From Darksidea phi (Eukaryota > Ascomycota > Dothideomycetes > Pleosporales > Lentitheciaceae), in assembly GCA_030770425.1 (NCBI GenBank), contig JASJFT010000288.1, positions 1 through 48,415 of the forward strand: 48,415 bases of DNA. The letters are read 5' to 3'. The position numbers and the translations under genes were made by a program. The notes beneath the pieces are model-generated. The model was not told the DNA's origin, did not search any database, and saw nothing but the letters and a program-made list of their open reading frames with translations. Below, one piece after another: positions 1 to 12,340 of this stretch. Each line of letters begins with the position of its first letter. The first letter of the stretch is position 1.

Positions 1-3000
1 GTAACTAAACCTAGCTTAATAGCTCTTACTTAGTATAATAAGGACCTAAGTATCTACTATATAGAACTAAAAGAATATTATAGAACTAAGAATAAGCTTA
101 GCTAAATCGAAGCTTATATAGCTAATATACTAGCTAAAAATCTTATCTTCTAAATTAAGGATTAAGAATTACTATATAATTAGTTTAAGACTCTAAAATA
201 ACTATTCGCTCTATTATTAGCTAATTAAGAATATAAGATTTAGAAGGTATATAACTTAGCTAAAATACTATATATATATAAAGAGAATCTTAAAGAATAG
301 AGTATAATCTTCCTAATAGTCTATAATTAAGCTACGTAGTTTAACCTACTAGAGGTATTAGGTTATTAGCTATATAAGAATCTAATATAAGTTATTAAAT
401 AAATTAATTTAGACTATATAGCTACTATAGCTATTATAGTATTTAATATAGAAGCTAGCTCGAATAGTTTAATTAACCCTATACTACCTAATCTACTAGC
501 TAGCTATCTATACTATTACTAAATAATATAGATAATAAAGCTAAATATTAGTAATAATATATTTATAACTATACTAAATTAAGAATAGTCTCTATATAAT
601 AAAAAGAGATTATAAAATAATAAGTTATTAAAGTCGTTAAAGCTATATCTATACGAAAATCTATACTATTAAGAATAATACTAGTATATTAATACCTTAC
701 TATATAAGAGAGAATTTACGAAAGACCCTAAAAAGATTAAAAAAATAGCTAATTTCGAAGCTAAGGATAAGAAGGGTATTTTAATTAAAATATATAAGAG
801 GAATAAATATTATAAATAGTAAAAGTAGACTAGTTAGGATAATAATATAGCCGATATAATAGAAATTAATATAGGTAATAATCTATTATAGTATAAATAT
901 AAAGTCTATACTATATTTTTAGTAATATATAATATCTTAATAGTTAATAATATCTATCTACTTCTTTATTCCTAGACGTTAGACCTAGCTATAGATATTT
1001 ATATCTATAATAACTCTATTAAGTTCTAATAAAAAGCTCTAGCTTTATCTAACGATATTATTCTAGCTAGAGGCTTAAAGATAGCTATTTAGACTTAGAA
1101 AAACGTATAGATATCCCTATTAATACCTTAAAGTCTAAAAAAGACGATATTTAAATAAGTAGTTCTAATCCCTAGCTTCTTTACTAGTCTAATATTACTA
1201 TTATAGTTATTCTTATTAAATATCTATTTTAACTTAGGAAGGAACGTTTTATATTAATTAGGAACTTAATCTTAGAATATTACGAAGCTTACTAGGGTTA
1301 GTAGATACTAGCTTATAGTCTATTATACTAAGCTACTATAATCTACTTAGTATATAGTATTTATTATTAATTAATATTAACTATAGATCTTAGCTCTACT
1401 ACTTTAATCTAGATTACTAAGTAAGCTATAACTTTATCTACTTATAGATTATTTAAATAATAATACGATTAATTAGTTAGCTAGTAACGTTTTAGACCTT
1501 TATATAGATAATAGTATAATAGCTTCTAAAATAATTTACTATAAAGAGTACCTATAAAATAAAGTCTATTAGATTATCTTATATTAATTTAGCTATAAAT
1601 TAGGTACTAGCTAACTATTCGAAACTATAGCTATTAATCTAATTAAGCTTAATATACTAGTCTATAATAACTATTAATATATATTTTATATATTTAATTT
1701 ATTCTTAAAACTATATATAGTCTATATAATAGCTAAGTATAATAAGTCTACTCTTTAGATAATACTTAGATAGCTAGATAGAGTAATTAAACGAGAATTT
1801 AATATAACTATTATCTTTTTAATAGCTAATAATAAGTAAGGCTATAGTCTATTAGATAATTTAATATAAGCCTATTATCTATAAGAAGGAATTAAACTAT
1901 AGATATAAGTACTATATACTATTAAATAAAATAGCTTAGCTAAATACTTAGGTAGAAGTTTAATTAAGAGAAGTTACTTAATAAGAATTACGACTAATCT
2001 TCTATTAGCTCTTAGCTCTAAGATTTATAGAATAGTAGTCTATCTACTTAACTAAATACCTATATAATTACTAAACTAGAAGATACTATTTAAAATTATA
2101 TATTAAAAGAAGTTATTATTAGTATATCTATATATTTATAGCTATAGAGCCTATATACTATATAAATAGATACTAAAAGATAATAAGCTTAGCCTACGAG
2201 CTTTAGTAGAATACCTAGTTAACTACGATTTATTAAATATTTATAGAATTTAAATATTAAAGATAAAAAGTAAAACTTATAGTAGTAAGGTAATTTATAT
2301 AAGGAATATTATATTTTAAGAGAATCTATTCTATTAGTATTAAGATAATTTAGATTCCCTTCTTTAAGACTCTAAACTAAAGTAATTTACTTATAAATAT
2401 TACTTACTTATATTAAATAGCGAAGATACTTCTTTAAAAGTCTTATTAGAAGATAAATATATAGCTTTTATAGAAGCTATAAAACCTACTATCTAAGCTT
2501 CTACTTAGACTATTACTTATACTACTACTTAAGCTACTACTTAGGAACCTATATTAAATTAACTTCTAATACTAAATCTATTAGTTTTAGAAATAGCTTT
2601 ATCTAAGCTATTATAGCTATTAAATCGACCCTTAAAGTATAAGCGTAGTACTAAGCCTAATTTAAATTATACGAAGTATTAAGAACTAATAAATACTAAC
2701 CTCTATTAATATTATATTCTATTTAAAGGATTAACTAGAGTAATAAAGAAAAAGCTTATATAAAAGAACTCTAGCTTTTTTATTAATATTTACTAGTTAG
2801 CCTATATAGCTATCTTAGTAATAGTATTAAAAATACGATTTAAATATATAGAGCTACTAGTAGAACTAAAATACTATAAGAATATAATAAAGCTACTATC
2901 TTCCTATAAGAAAGACTTCCTATAAACTATATAATAAGAACTAGTAATAATTAAATATAAAGAAACCTATAAGTAGATAACTTAAGATAAATATAATACT

Positions 3001-4617
3001 TAATATACTTAAGATAATAAGATTCTTCTATTAATATAGATATATAAATATAAACTTAATAATTAAGACTATTTATTAAAATATAAGATTTAGATTTATA
3101 TATATAATAATCTATAAATAATAATAGAAGATATCTATACTACTATACTAGCTATTCGAATATTTTGAGCTTTAGTAGCTATTACTACCTACTTTAATAT
3201 AGAAATTCGTTAATATAATACTATTAACGCGTTTACTAATACTAAGCTATTAATACTAGTTTACTATTATTAGCTAGAAGGATTCTCTAATTTTAATTAT
3301 CTATAGAAACTACGCTAAGCGCTCTATAGTCTAAAGATATTTCTATTACTCTAGTATAAAGAGCTTACTAAAATACTTATAGAGCTAGGCCTTATATCTA
3401 TTAAGAACGCTCTCTATTTATAGAAAAATAAGAAGCTACTAGTCTTCTTCTTTATTAATAATATCGTTATTCTTAGTATACTAGTATATATAGCTATTCT
3501 ATATAAATTCGAGTATAAGCTATTATAATAATATAAGATTAGATCTCTAGGAGAACTATAGATATTCTATAGTATTTAAACTATTAAAGATTATAATAAT
3601 AGCTTAATCTAGCAATTATAGAGCTTATATATTAAGAAGTTTACTTAGAAGTATCCTTTACTAAAGTCCTACTTAAAGCTACCTACTATACTACTACTAC
3701 TTAAGGAACTAATACCTTTAGAGAATAAAATAATAGATTTAGTTAAGTAATAATATATATAGCTAGTTAAATCTATTAGTTATATAGTAGAAGCTATCTA
3801 TCTAAATATCTTAAAAGCTTACTTAAAATTAGCTAAATTCCTTATAAATTCTTTATAATAGTACCTAGATACTATCTATTAAACGATTACCTATTTACTA
3901 GGTATAAAGAATTAAATAATATACTATAATATATTAATATCTATTAAATTAGTATATATTACTAATAAACTTATATCTAAACTAATACCTAACTTTTATA
4001 GAGTATTAGACGTCTTCTTTACCAATTATAAGGCTACTTAGAAGAGCTTATAAGGATATATATTCTTTTTATTTAGTAGATCTATTAATTAGAAGACTAT
4101 ACTATAATAATATATTATAAAATTAACGACTAAGATAGAACTAATAACTATATTATTAGCTAGTACTAAGCTAATATAGTAGTAAAGAGTATTTAAACGT
4201 ATTAGATTTAATCTAGATTATAAATAATTATTATACTATAATAACTAGTAAATAATTTAGTTACTTATCTTATCTACCCTATAGCTTAAAACTATAGTAC
4301 GGTATATTGATATCTATTACTACTAGCTTTATTAAAAGATACTATTAGGTAATATTAATATCTTATATATCTTATTAAATAGTTAGCTAGCTAATAGTCT
4401 TATTAAATTACTACCTAGGTAAAAATACGAGAATTAGGTATTACTTTTAAACTTTAAGGATTTTTCTACTATATAGGCTTCTTAGCTAACTATATAGGCC
4501 TCTTAGCTAACTATATAGGCTTTTTAGCTAACTATATAGACTATTTAGCTAACTACGTAGGCTATTTAGCTAATAAACTAGTATACTAATACTATATTAG
4601 TATACTATATAAAGTAA
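1..4617 (+). pseudogene. copia Gag-Pol polyprotein of element G, stop-riddled
   Basis: One frame runs throughout. Gag occupies about 1-850. A protease-like site reads W/stop-T-L-D-x-A at 973-990. The integrase core is about 1618-1990, with the NGLAE-like region near 1930-1950. RT lies at 3160-3560, with the x-N-A-F motif at 3226-3237 and the catalytic box F-I-N-N-I-V at 3451-3468, where both Asp codons (3457-3462) now read Asn. RNase H is at 4009-4330, with the copia-typical D-x-S/F-F start at 4009, the G-Y-x-F-F-L stretch near 4054 and the R-Y-x-D-I motif near 4300-4315. Stops are all TAA/TAG, as expected from CAA/CAG/TGG. There is no ATG. A copia pol is normally about 1400 residues and this is close to full length, so it decayed by point mutation rather than deletion. 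Confidence 0.85.
4468..4572 (+). repeat. 21-bp tandem repeat, 5 copies, in frame at the C-end of copia pol
   Basis: Five consecutive 21-bp units (4468, 4489, 4510, 4531, 4552), consensus ACTATATAGGCTTCTTAGCTA, differing from each other mainly by C/T and G/A, with some A/G and T/A changes. The period is seven codons and the phase matches the RNase H frame. The repeat would have coded a seven-residue Thr/Gln/Leu-rich repeat tail before the polyprotein stop. Confidence 0.85.
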
Positions 4618-4868
4618 AATTAAGGACTTTATATCTTTAAAGATATCTAATTATATAAGAAATCTATATATACTACGACGATAACGACTACCTACCTAGT
4701 ACTATACTAATATAGAGACTAGTTCTTAACCTATAATATAGCTCCTTACGCTTATAGGAAGAGAGGAATCTATTAGCTAATAATAAGCTTTAAAAATAAA
4801 ACTTTAAAACTAATAAATAAACTTTAAAACTTATAAATAAACTTTAGCTTCGAATCTATATTTAAATC

Positions 4869-5130
4869 TAAAGGGGGTATATAAGTAGCTAAGCGTTATA
4901 TATTATATAACTACTCTATATATATAATAATTTATACTAATTTACTATAACTCTATACTAAACTTATAGTAGCTATATAATAATAAGGTATAGTAACTAT
5001 ATACTAATTTATAATAATTAATTTAGTTACTAGATCTAGTATAACTTATATATAAGGTCCTCTACTCGCGCCCTAGCTAAATAGTTAGACTACTTAATAT
5101 ATTTTATTCTATACCTCTACCCGCTTATAA
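4869..5130 (+). repeat. Polypurine tract and probable 3' LTR of copia element G
   Basis: AAAGGGGG (4870-4877) is a typical plus-strand primer. The LTR would begin at 4878 with TATATAAG (TG with RIP gives TA). A TATA-like stretch lies near 5045-5055, followed by a GC-richer segment around 5065-5080. The right border is a guess; the 5' LTR needed for comparison is off the window. Confidence 0.5.
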
Positions 5131-5801
5131 GCTTATATATAAGTTAATATACTATTAAAAGACTACCCTAATATAGAATTTTTTAGAGATAATAACTATC
5201 TATTCTAATATAGTACCTTTATATTAAATTTAAATAGTATTTTATAAGATTTAATAAGTAAAAAGCTTTTAATATTCTAAAAGATTTAAATTAATTACTA
5301 TTTAAATAATCTATAAAAGAATTATCTAAGATACTCTTAAGATATATAATAATTAATATTATAATTTATAATTTCTAGTATCTAAGAAGAATAAAGATTA
5401 TTAATTAATTAATAATACTTAAATCTTAAATAGCTTTACTAAGAGGGACGTAAACCTTCTATCTTTTACTAATAAATTTTTAAAATAGCTAGTTAGAAGA
5501 GCTATTTACTTACTCTTTAATTTATTCTTAAATTATAATTAAATATTACTTTATATAAGCTTAAGAAATAAGATAGTCTTTTAAATATCTATTAAACTAG
5601 TAAGATAGTATATTATTCTAATATATATAATTAATTTAGTAGTAGTATTTTAAAGAATAGTAATAAAGATTTTAGAGAAGTACTTCTCTAATATATTATT
5701 ATTTATTAATAATATTATAGTAGTTAGTCCTTCTAGTACTTATAGTAAAGAAGAAGTATTATTTAGAATCTATTAATATATATTCGAATATATCTAAAAA
5801 C
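5131..5801 (+). pseudogene. E pol piece 1: N-terminal reverse transcriptase
   Basis: The frame with codons at 2 mod 3 reads a gypsy RT without indels. A V-P/S-K-K-x-K-D-Y-x-L-I-N-x segment is at about 5380-5420 (the fingers motif before the priming loop). A G/K-R-D-V-N-L-L-S-F-T stretch is at about 5446-5475. The catalytic F-I-N-N-I-I-V-V-S-P-S box is at 5702-5734, with the Asp-Asp pair (5708-5713) turned into Asn-Asn. The reading ends at AAAAC (5797-5801), where F begins, and continues at 14983. The left limit is set by the end of the copia LTR and is uncertain. Confidence 0.75.
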
Positions 5802-5994
5802 TATAAGGAATTAAGAAATTCCTAAGAAGTAACCTTTAATAGGTTATTTCCTATTTAGGTTTAGCCTATATTACTAAGCTATTATTATAGCTAGATTCTA
5901 TAGGTTATTCCGAGTAGATTAGTATATAGCTTATTTAAATTGGACTAATATTAAGCTAGATATTAGAGGATAAAGTTATTAGTAATTAGGTTAA

Positions 5995-6180
5995 TATTAC
6001 GCCTACTTCTACCGGAGGACTCCTAGATTATCGTCGGCCCGGCTATAGTTATATACCGGACCCTATATAGTTCTATATTCTACTATTATATCTTCTTAAG
6101 AATTTATCTTATCTCTATCTAAATATAATCCTTTTACTATCTTAGTATTTTTATATCTACCTATTTATACGTATCTTATA
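5995..6180 (+). repeat. 5' LTR of element A (186 bp)
   Basis: Starts TATTAC (TG-type start mutated) and ends GTATCTTATA. This is the least mutated of the four LTRs of the A/B family: it keeps a GC-rich block at about 6012-6044 (CCGGAGGACTCC, then TCGTCGGCCCGGC) that the other three have lost. The internal region opens at 6181 with ATTCGAATCC. I see no clear TGG-type tRNA primer site there. Confidence 0.95.
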
Positions 6181-6299
6181 ATTCGAATCCTTCTTACTCC
6201 TTTTTAAGGACTAATAGTATAGTATCGATACTAAAAGTTAATACTTTAAAAGTTCTTATTAATTATACTATATAATATCTATTTAGAGTTATTAGTATA

Positions 6300-7860
6300 C
6301 CTCCTTATACTACTTACTTAAAGAAGAATATCTACTTTAATATCTATTTACCTAGTAGATAAAATAATCCTAATATATAGCTAGTCGACGAAGTATACTA
6401 GTAGCGCCCTAAGTTTAGTAAGTAATAAGTTTAAGAACTAGAATTAGATAATAAGAACGACTACTAGTTAGGAGACTTATTTAATCTTAAAAATATTTAG
6501 GAGAATTAATACGTCTTTAAAACCCCTATAACTTATATATAGTATAATAATAAAAATATCTTAAAGATATCTAATAAATTACTATCTTTTAATAGGACCC
6601 TAATAATAGTTATAACTAATAGGGACTACTAATCTACGTAAGAAAATAATAGAATATCTAGCTACGAAAATACGGCTTATATAAGTAAGTCCTAATTATA
6701 TTAACTCTTAGCTCCTACTATACTACCTATATTAAAAGCTAATAATATTCTAATAGATAGTAATTATCTAGATATAATCTATACTATACCTATCTATACT
6801 TCGGCCTTAGATAAAGTACTTTTAGTTAAAGTAGTATAAATATTACTTAATCTTTAATACTAGAATATACTAGTTAACTAAATTAAGGTCGTATAAATAG
6901 ATCTTATTATAGTTTAAGTAGTCTTTAGACTAGTTATAATAACCCCTTAGACTATAGCTAGTCTACTTCTAATAGATAATACTCGTTAAGGGCTATCTAA
7001 CTTAATTAAGATTAGAAACTCTCCTATACTAAACTTATTAAAGAAAATCCTAATAATTTAAGCTATAGACCGTTAGATTAGAGATATTAATAGTCTCTTC
7101 TAAATTAACTTCGCTACCGCCGATACCCTTAAGTATACTATATAGATTATAATACTTATTAAGAATAATATATATTATAATCTACTAGTTTAAACTATTA
7201 ACGACGACGAAGTTATTATATAGTTTTAATTATAGATAAAGCTTAAGAGTCTTATAAAGGACTCTATCTTAATAAAGTTTAATAACTACTTTAAGTTTTA
7301 GAATATTAAATAGTACTAGAATAATAGCTTTAATTTTTTCTTTAACTATTTTATAACTTATAAAGCTATCTTAAAGATAAAGTCTTATAGTAGTAATATA
7401 AGCTCTAATATATTAAAGATATCTTTAGTATAAAGTAAATATTCTAAATTTTTATATTATAAGATATAAAGAAGTAACTAGCTTAAAAATATATAAACTT
7501 AATTATAGTTTAAATATATCTTATAGAATATAAAGATAGTAGTATACTTTATTCCTATACTAGCTACTCTCCTAAAGGTTTCTAATCCTAATTTAACTAT
7601 AAGTAGAAAGTATACTACGTCTTTAGTAACTTTAAGTAATTCTAGCTAAAAGAAATAGGATTAGAAGTCCTCTTAGTAGGGTAATATTAAATAGTCTCTA
7701 TTAAGAACTCTATTATACTTTAAAAGTATAATATTAATATTTTAGTCGAAGACTAATTAAAAGAAGAACTATTAGAAGTATTACTTTAAAGGTAATAATA
7801 GGTTAGATAAAACTTAAGAAGAGAAAGCTAACTTATTCTTAAAAAAAAATAAGTCCTAGT
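6300..7860 (+). pseudogene. gag of element A
   Basis: The frame with codons at 0 mod 3 is readable from about 6330 to 7860, with stops only of the TAA/TAG kind. The N-terminal part is acidic and polar. The central capsid-like part (about 7240-7640) is rich in aromatic and basic residues (K-F-N-N-Y-F-K-F region near 7274). Near 7769-7795 is a short Y-x-K-Y-Y-x-K stretch that could be a decayed zinc knuckle (Cys TGY becomes TAY), but no His position is recognisable. No start codon can be chosen because ATG is absent. Followed by pol in the -1 frame. Confidence 0.65.
7838..7850 (+). promoter_or_regulatory. Putative -1 frameshift site between gag and pol of A
   Basis: CTT followed by nine A at 7841-7849. 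Gag reads in the 0 mod 3 frame up to here and pol reads in the 2 mod 3 frame from about 7862 on, i.e. a -1 change. The gag frame meets TAG at 7857. Copy B has seven A then GA at the same place (17981-17989). An A-run is a classic slippery site; no downstream structure was evaluated. Confidence 0.4.
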
Positions 7861-7861
7861 T

Positions 7862-10800
7862 ACTAATATTACTATAATACTACTAGAACTAAATACTAAT
7901 AGTAAATTCTTATAGATTATTAATAATATAAAGATATACCTTTCTATAGACGTCCTAATATAGACCTAGGACCTTTTTAATATAAAATTAGACTTAAATA
8001 TTATTAAAAAGAATCTTATATTATAGTAGAACCTTCTTAAGATATTATTATATATAAAGTTATAAATATATTAAGTCTTTAGTATATTATTATATCTAGA
8101 AGAGCTATATATTATTATAATAATAATATAGAATTCTTAGGGTATAATAAGAATAATAAGTTCTTAAATATTTTAGACTACTCTTATAAATAGCTATAAT
8201 CTTATTCTTAACTAGCTATAGCTATATAAGGTAGACCCTCGAATAGATTACTAAAAGGAATCTTTTAAGTAGTAGAATAGGAGTATAGTAACTAAGTATA
8301 TTAAAGTTAAAGTAATACTAAATAACTTAATATAATAGCTATAATCTAGGAAGAAGGTATATATATTATATTTAAAGAACTTTTATACTCGATTACTTAT
8401 AAGTAAAAAAAAGTATTAACTCTAATTCTCTAATATAGTAGAGGTTATAGAACGTTTATAAATATTTATTAATAAGATATAAACCCTAGAAGATAATAAG
8501 TCTTAGAATACTTAATATTAAAATAAATAGGGCTTACTTTAGTTAAAAAACTAGATTCTATAATTTTATAATTACCTTATTTATTATATAAAGTAATATT
8601 CTAAACTAGTATAACTACCTAAGACTATAATCTTCTAGATTATAGTATTAATAATAAATATCTCTTTATAAAGGGCTATAGCTCTTTATTAAAAGGGGCG
8701 ACGAAAGTTTAAAAATTATTTAAATACTTCTTATAATAATTCTAATAAAGAAATTAACTCTAAGAAAGTTATAAAGGTATTAAAATACCTTTATAATTAG
8801 TTTAGATACTTTAGTTCTAAGTTTACTAGTAAAATTATTCTTAACTTAAAGTACAACTATATTATTAATCTTAAAGAGAGAAAGATACTATTAAATTTAT
8901 CTATTTATAATCTCTCTAGAAGAGAACTTAAGATTTTAAAGGAATACCTTAATAACTCTCTAGAGAAGAGGTAGATTTAGTCTAGTAAATCTTTAATAAA
9001 GATTTTAATACTTTTTATATCTAAAGTTAATAATATACTTTAATTATATATTAATTATAGAGGTTTAAATAAGGTAATAATTAAAAATTATTACCTTATA
9101 CCCCTTATAAGCGAGATACTAGACTAGTTATCTAGAATTAAGATTTTTATAAAACTTAATCTCTATAAGATATATTATTAATTATATATTAAAAAAGGCG
9201 ATAAATAGAAGATAGTATTTAAAATATATTATAGCTATTTTAAATACTTAATAATATTATTTAGTCTTATAAATATATTTATTATATTTTAGTTATATAT
9301 TTATAGAGCTTTAGATAGTCTATTAAATAAAATATATATTATTTATTTAGACGATATTCTTATATACTCTAAAGAAAAGAAGGATTATAAATAATATATT
9401 TATAAAGTTCTTAAGAGATTATATAATTAAGAACTCTATTATAAAGTCTTAAAGTATACCTTCTTTATAAAGTTAATAGAGTTTTTTAACTTTATAGTAA
9501 CCTCTTATAGGGTAGTTATAAATCTAATATAAGTCTAAATAATTAAAAAATAGCTAAAGTCTAAGAACTATTAGGATATCTAAATATTTCTTAGATTTAT
9601 AAACTTTTACTAATAGTTTATATATAACTACTTAGATATTATTTATTTACTTTTAAAATATATAACCTCTATATAGAATCTAACGTCGATTTAATAAGAT
9701 TCTAGTAAGAACGTATTAATAAAAAAGTTAAAGAAGATTAGAAAGAATCTTATAAAGTAATATATTTCTTAATTTTAACTAGAGAATATATATAATATAT
9801 TCTTTATACTTTATAAACTCTTTATAAGAGCCCCTATCCTTTAGTACTTTAATCTAATAAAATTTATAATAATTATTACTAATACCTCCGAGTTTACTAT
9901 AGTAGCTATTCTATTATAATTATAAATAATAGTACTCTTAACTAAAAAATACTAAAAATTAGTTATATTTTTTAGTCGTAAATTTACTAAACTATAGATT
10001 TAATAGAATACTTATAATAAAGAGTTATTTATTATTATAGAAACCTTTAAATAGTAATAATATTATTTTAAATATACTCTAAATACTATCTATATACTAT
10101 ATAACTATAATAATCTAAGATATTTTATAACTATAAAAATACTCTTACCTAAATAAGTATATTAGACTAAAGAGTTAGTTTATTTTAATTTTAAGATCGA
10201 ATATAAGCTTAGTACGAAGAATCTAGCTAATATACTATTATAATAACCTAATTATACTAAAGGCTTTTAGCTTAAAAAGAGGAGAATATTAAGAAATATT
10301 ATATTTTTTATATTTTAAAATAAACTCTAAGTATAAGTACTTTAAAAGCTTATAATTCTATATATTAAAGATTAAATAGTATATAAATTTAATCTTATTA
10401 ATAAGAATTTATAAGTAACTTATTAGGAATTTAAAAATAATATAAACTATTTTACTATAGAATTCCCTAGTATAGTACTAGTTTTTAATAATATATTATC
10501 TATTAATCTCGACCTATTTATAGACGGGGACGATAAATCTAAAGAGTAATTAGAAGACTTAGACCTAGCTTTAATATTCCTTTAATATTATAAAGTATTT
10601 TTTATTTTTATATTATATAAGTCTTTACTAGAAGTCGTAAATAATAACTTATTCTTTAGCTAGGAAACCCCTAGGCTACTATTAGATTATATTTAGGAAG
10701 TATAAAAATATAATATAGTTTATTATAAGAATATATAGTATATATAAAAGTTTAAAAGTAAAGAAGAATAAAAGAATATATCTTTATAGATTATAGATCT

Positions 10801-12340
10801 AAAAGATATTCTTCAAAGAGTAGGAAAAGTATAGATTCTTAATAATAAAGCTCTTTATTAAGCTATTCTTATAAGAAATTATAATAACCCTCTAGGGGGC
10901 TATTATAGAATAGATAAGACTATTAAACTTCTATAAAGGAAGTATTATTAGTTAAAGCTTTAAGTAGAGGTTAATATATATATATAAGACTACGTAGTAT
11001 ATTAAATAAATAAAGTATAAAGGTATAAACTATAGAAATTACTAGAATTAATTCTCCTATTATAGAAGTTATAATATAATTACTCCCTAGACTTTATTAT
11101 CGATCTACTAGAATTTAAGAATTCTAAGGATAATATCTATAATACGATACTAGTACTTATTAATTACTTTTTAAAACTAGTTTAGTACCTACTTATAATA
11201 AAGAATATTACTATAAGTATATTAGCTAATTTATTATTTATAGAAGTATTTATAAAGATCGAACCCTTATTATTACTAATCTTAGATTAGAGCTCTATTT
11301 TTACTAGTAAATTCTAGTTAGATATATACTTTTATTTTAATATTAAATAATAAATAAGTATAACCTTTTACCTATAAATAGATAATTAAACTAAATACTA
11401 GAATTAGGAGTTTAAAGTATACCTATAGATATACCTAAATTATTAGTAAAATAACTAGTATTAGCTACTTCTAATAATAGAATATATATATAACTTTAAG
11501 ATTTATTCGAGTTATAGTATATATCCTATTAAGATTATAATAGATATTAAACTTAAGAGTTTTAATAATATAGAAGACGAGTATTAGCTCTATTAACTAT
11601 TTAATAACTAAAGTATAGATAAAAAAATCTTAAGTATATATTAAAGAGTTATTAACTTTCTAACTAGTTAGGTATAATAATTTTCTAATACTTAGAATAT
11701 ATTAATCTATACTTAGAAGAGTTAGTAATACTAATATAACTTAAAGAGAATAAGTAAGTATTTCGCTATTAGTAAAAAGATAATTTTAAAGATTATTAAT
11801 ATTAAGATTAAGTATTCTTTAAAGAAGTTAAATATAAAGTACTTAGAACCCTTTACTATTTAAACTAAGTATAAGAAATTAAACTATTAGCTTAAGCTAT
11901 CTTTATTAATATTCTAGCTATATTCTATCTTCTATATATTTCTTCTAAAGAAATAGATAGAGTTAAAAGAAGGTCTAAATTTTAAATCTAGACCTATATA
12001 GTATTCGGAGCTTAATAACGGCGACTAATATAAAGTCGAAGTTATTCTTATATATAAGATAGTATATAATAAGAAGCTCTTTCTTATAAAGTAGCTAGGT
12101 TAACTATATAAAGATAGTATATAGAAGCTTAAGATCTCTCTTAATAATTATAATAAGATTCTTATAGAATATTAGATAAATCTAGATAATTAAATATTAG
12201 GTCGTCTAAAGTAAAAAGTTATTAGAGAAGTATTATAAACTTTATAAAGAAATAATAATATATATAAGAAATTCTAAAGGGGTAAACTACGTAAGTAACG
12301 TTAATATAAAGAAAGAATTAAAAGATCTAGCTAAAAGATA
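7862..12340 (+). pseudogene. pol of element A: protease-RT-RNase H-integrase-chromodomain
   Basis: One frame (2 mod 3) throughout. RT is about 8950-9500, with the box I-Y-L-D-D-I-L-I-Y-S at 9341-9370; this is the only RT in the window that still has both Asp codons (9350-9355). RNase H is about 9848-10200 (T-N-T-S start near 9879, Y-N-K-E-L near 10012). Integrase: zinc-binding region about 10880-11000, catalytic Asp codons at 11090 and 11285, and the D-x35-E Glu position at 11393, now AAA (Lys). A chromodomain follows at about 12020-12190 (Y-K-V-E-x-I-L, then L-I-K-x-L-G). That tail places it among chromoviruses, which target H3K9-methylated chromatin. Many TAA/TAG stops make it non-functional. 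Confidence 0.9.

Larger units (their letters stand above)
1..5130 (+). mobile_element. Element G: Ty1/copia LTR retrotransposon, 5' end outside window, RIP-inactivated
   Basis: A degenerate copia-type element entered near the start of gag, so its 5' LTR lies left of the window. Domain order gag, protease, integrase, RT, RNase H is the copia order (integrase before RT). A polypurine run at 4869-4877 (AAAGGGGG) precedes the probable 3' LTR, which starts at about 4878 with TATA (TG-start after RIP). The right end is not fixed because the 5' LTR is missing. It is placed at about 5130 because the pol reading of the next element (E) begins there. The coding frame (codons starting at positions 1 mod 3) is unbroken by indels over 4.6 kb. 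It appears inserted into E, since E pol resumes directly to its right. Confidence 0.85.

Noticed and set aside
4468..4572. 21-bp repeats as a CRISPR array
   Set aside because: Units are contiguous with no spacers and are in frame with copia pol.
6181..6190. ATTCGAATCC after the LTR of A (and 16321-16330 in B) as part of a tRNA gene
   Set aside because: It resembles a T-loop but no cloverleaf arms or anticodon surround it; as a primer site it has no TGG start. Left as an unexplained leader sequence.
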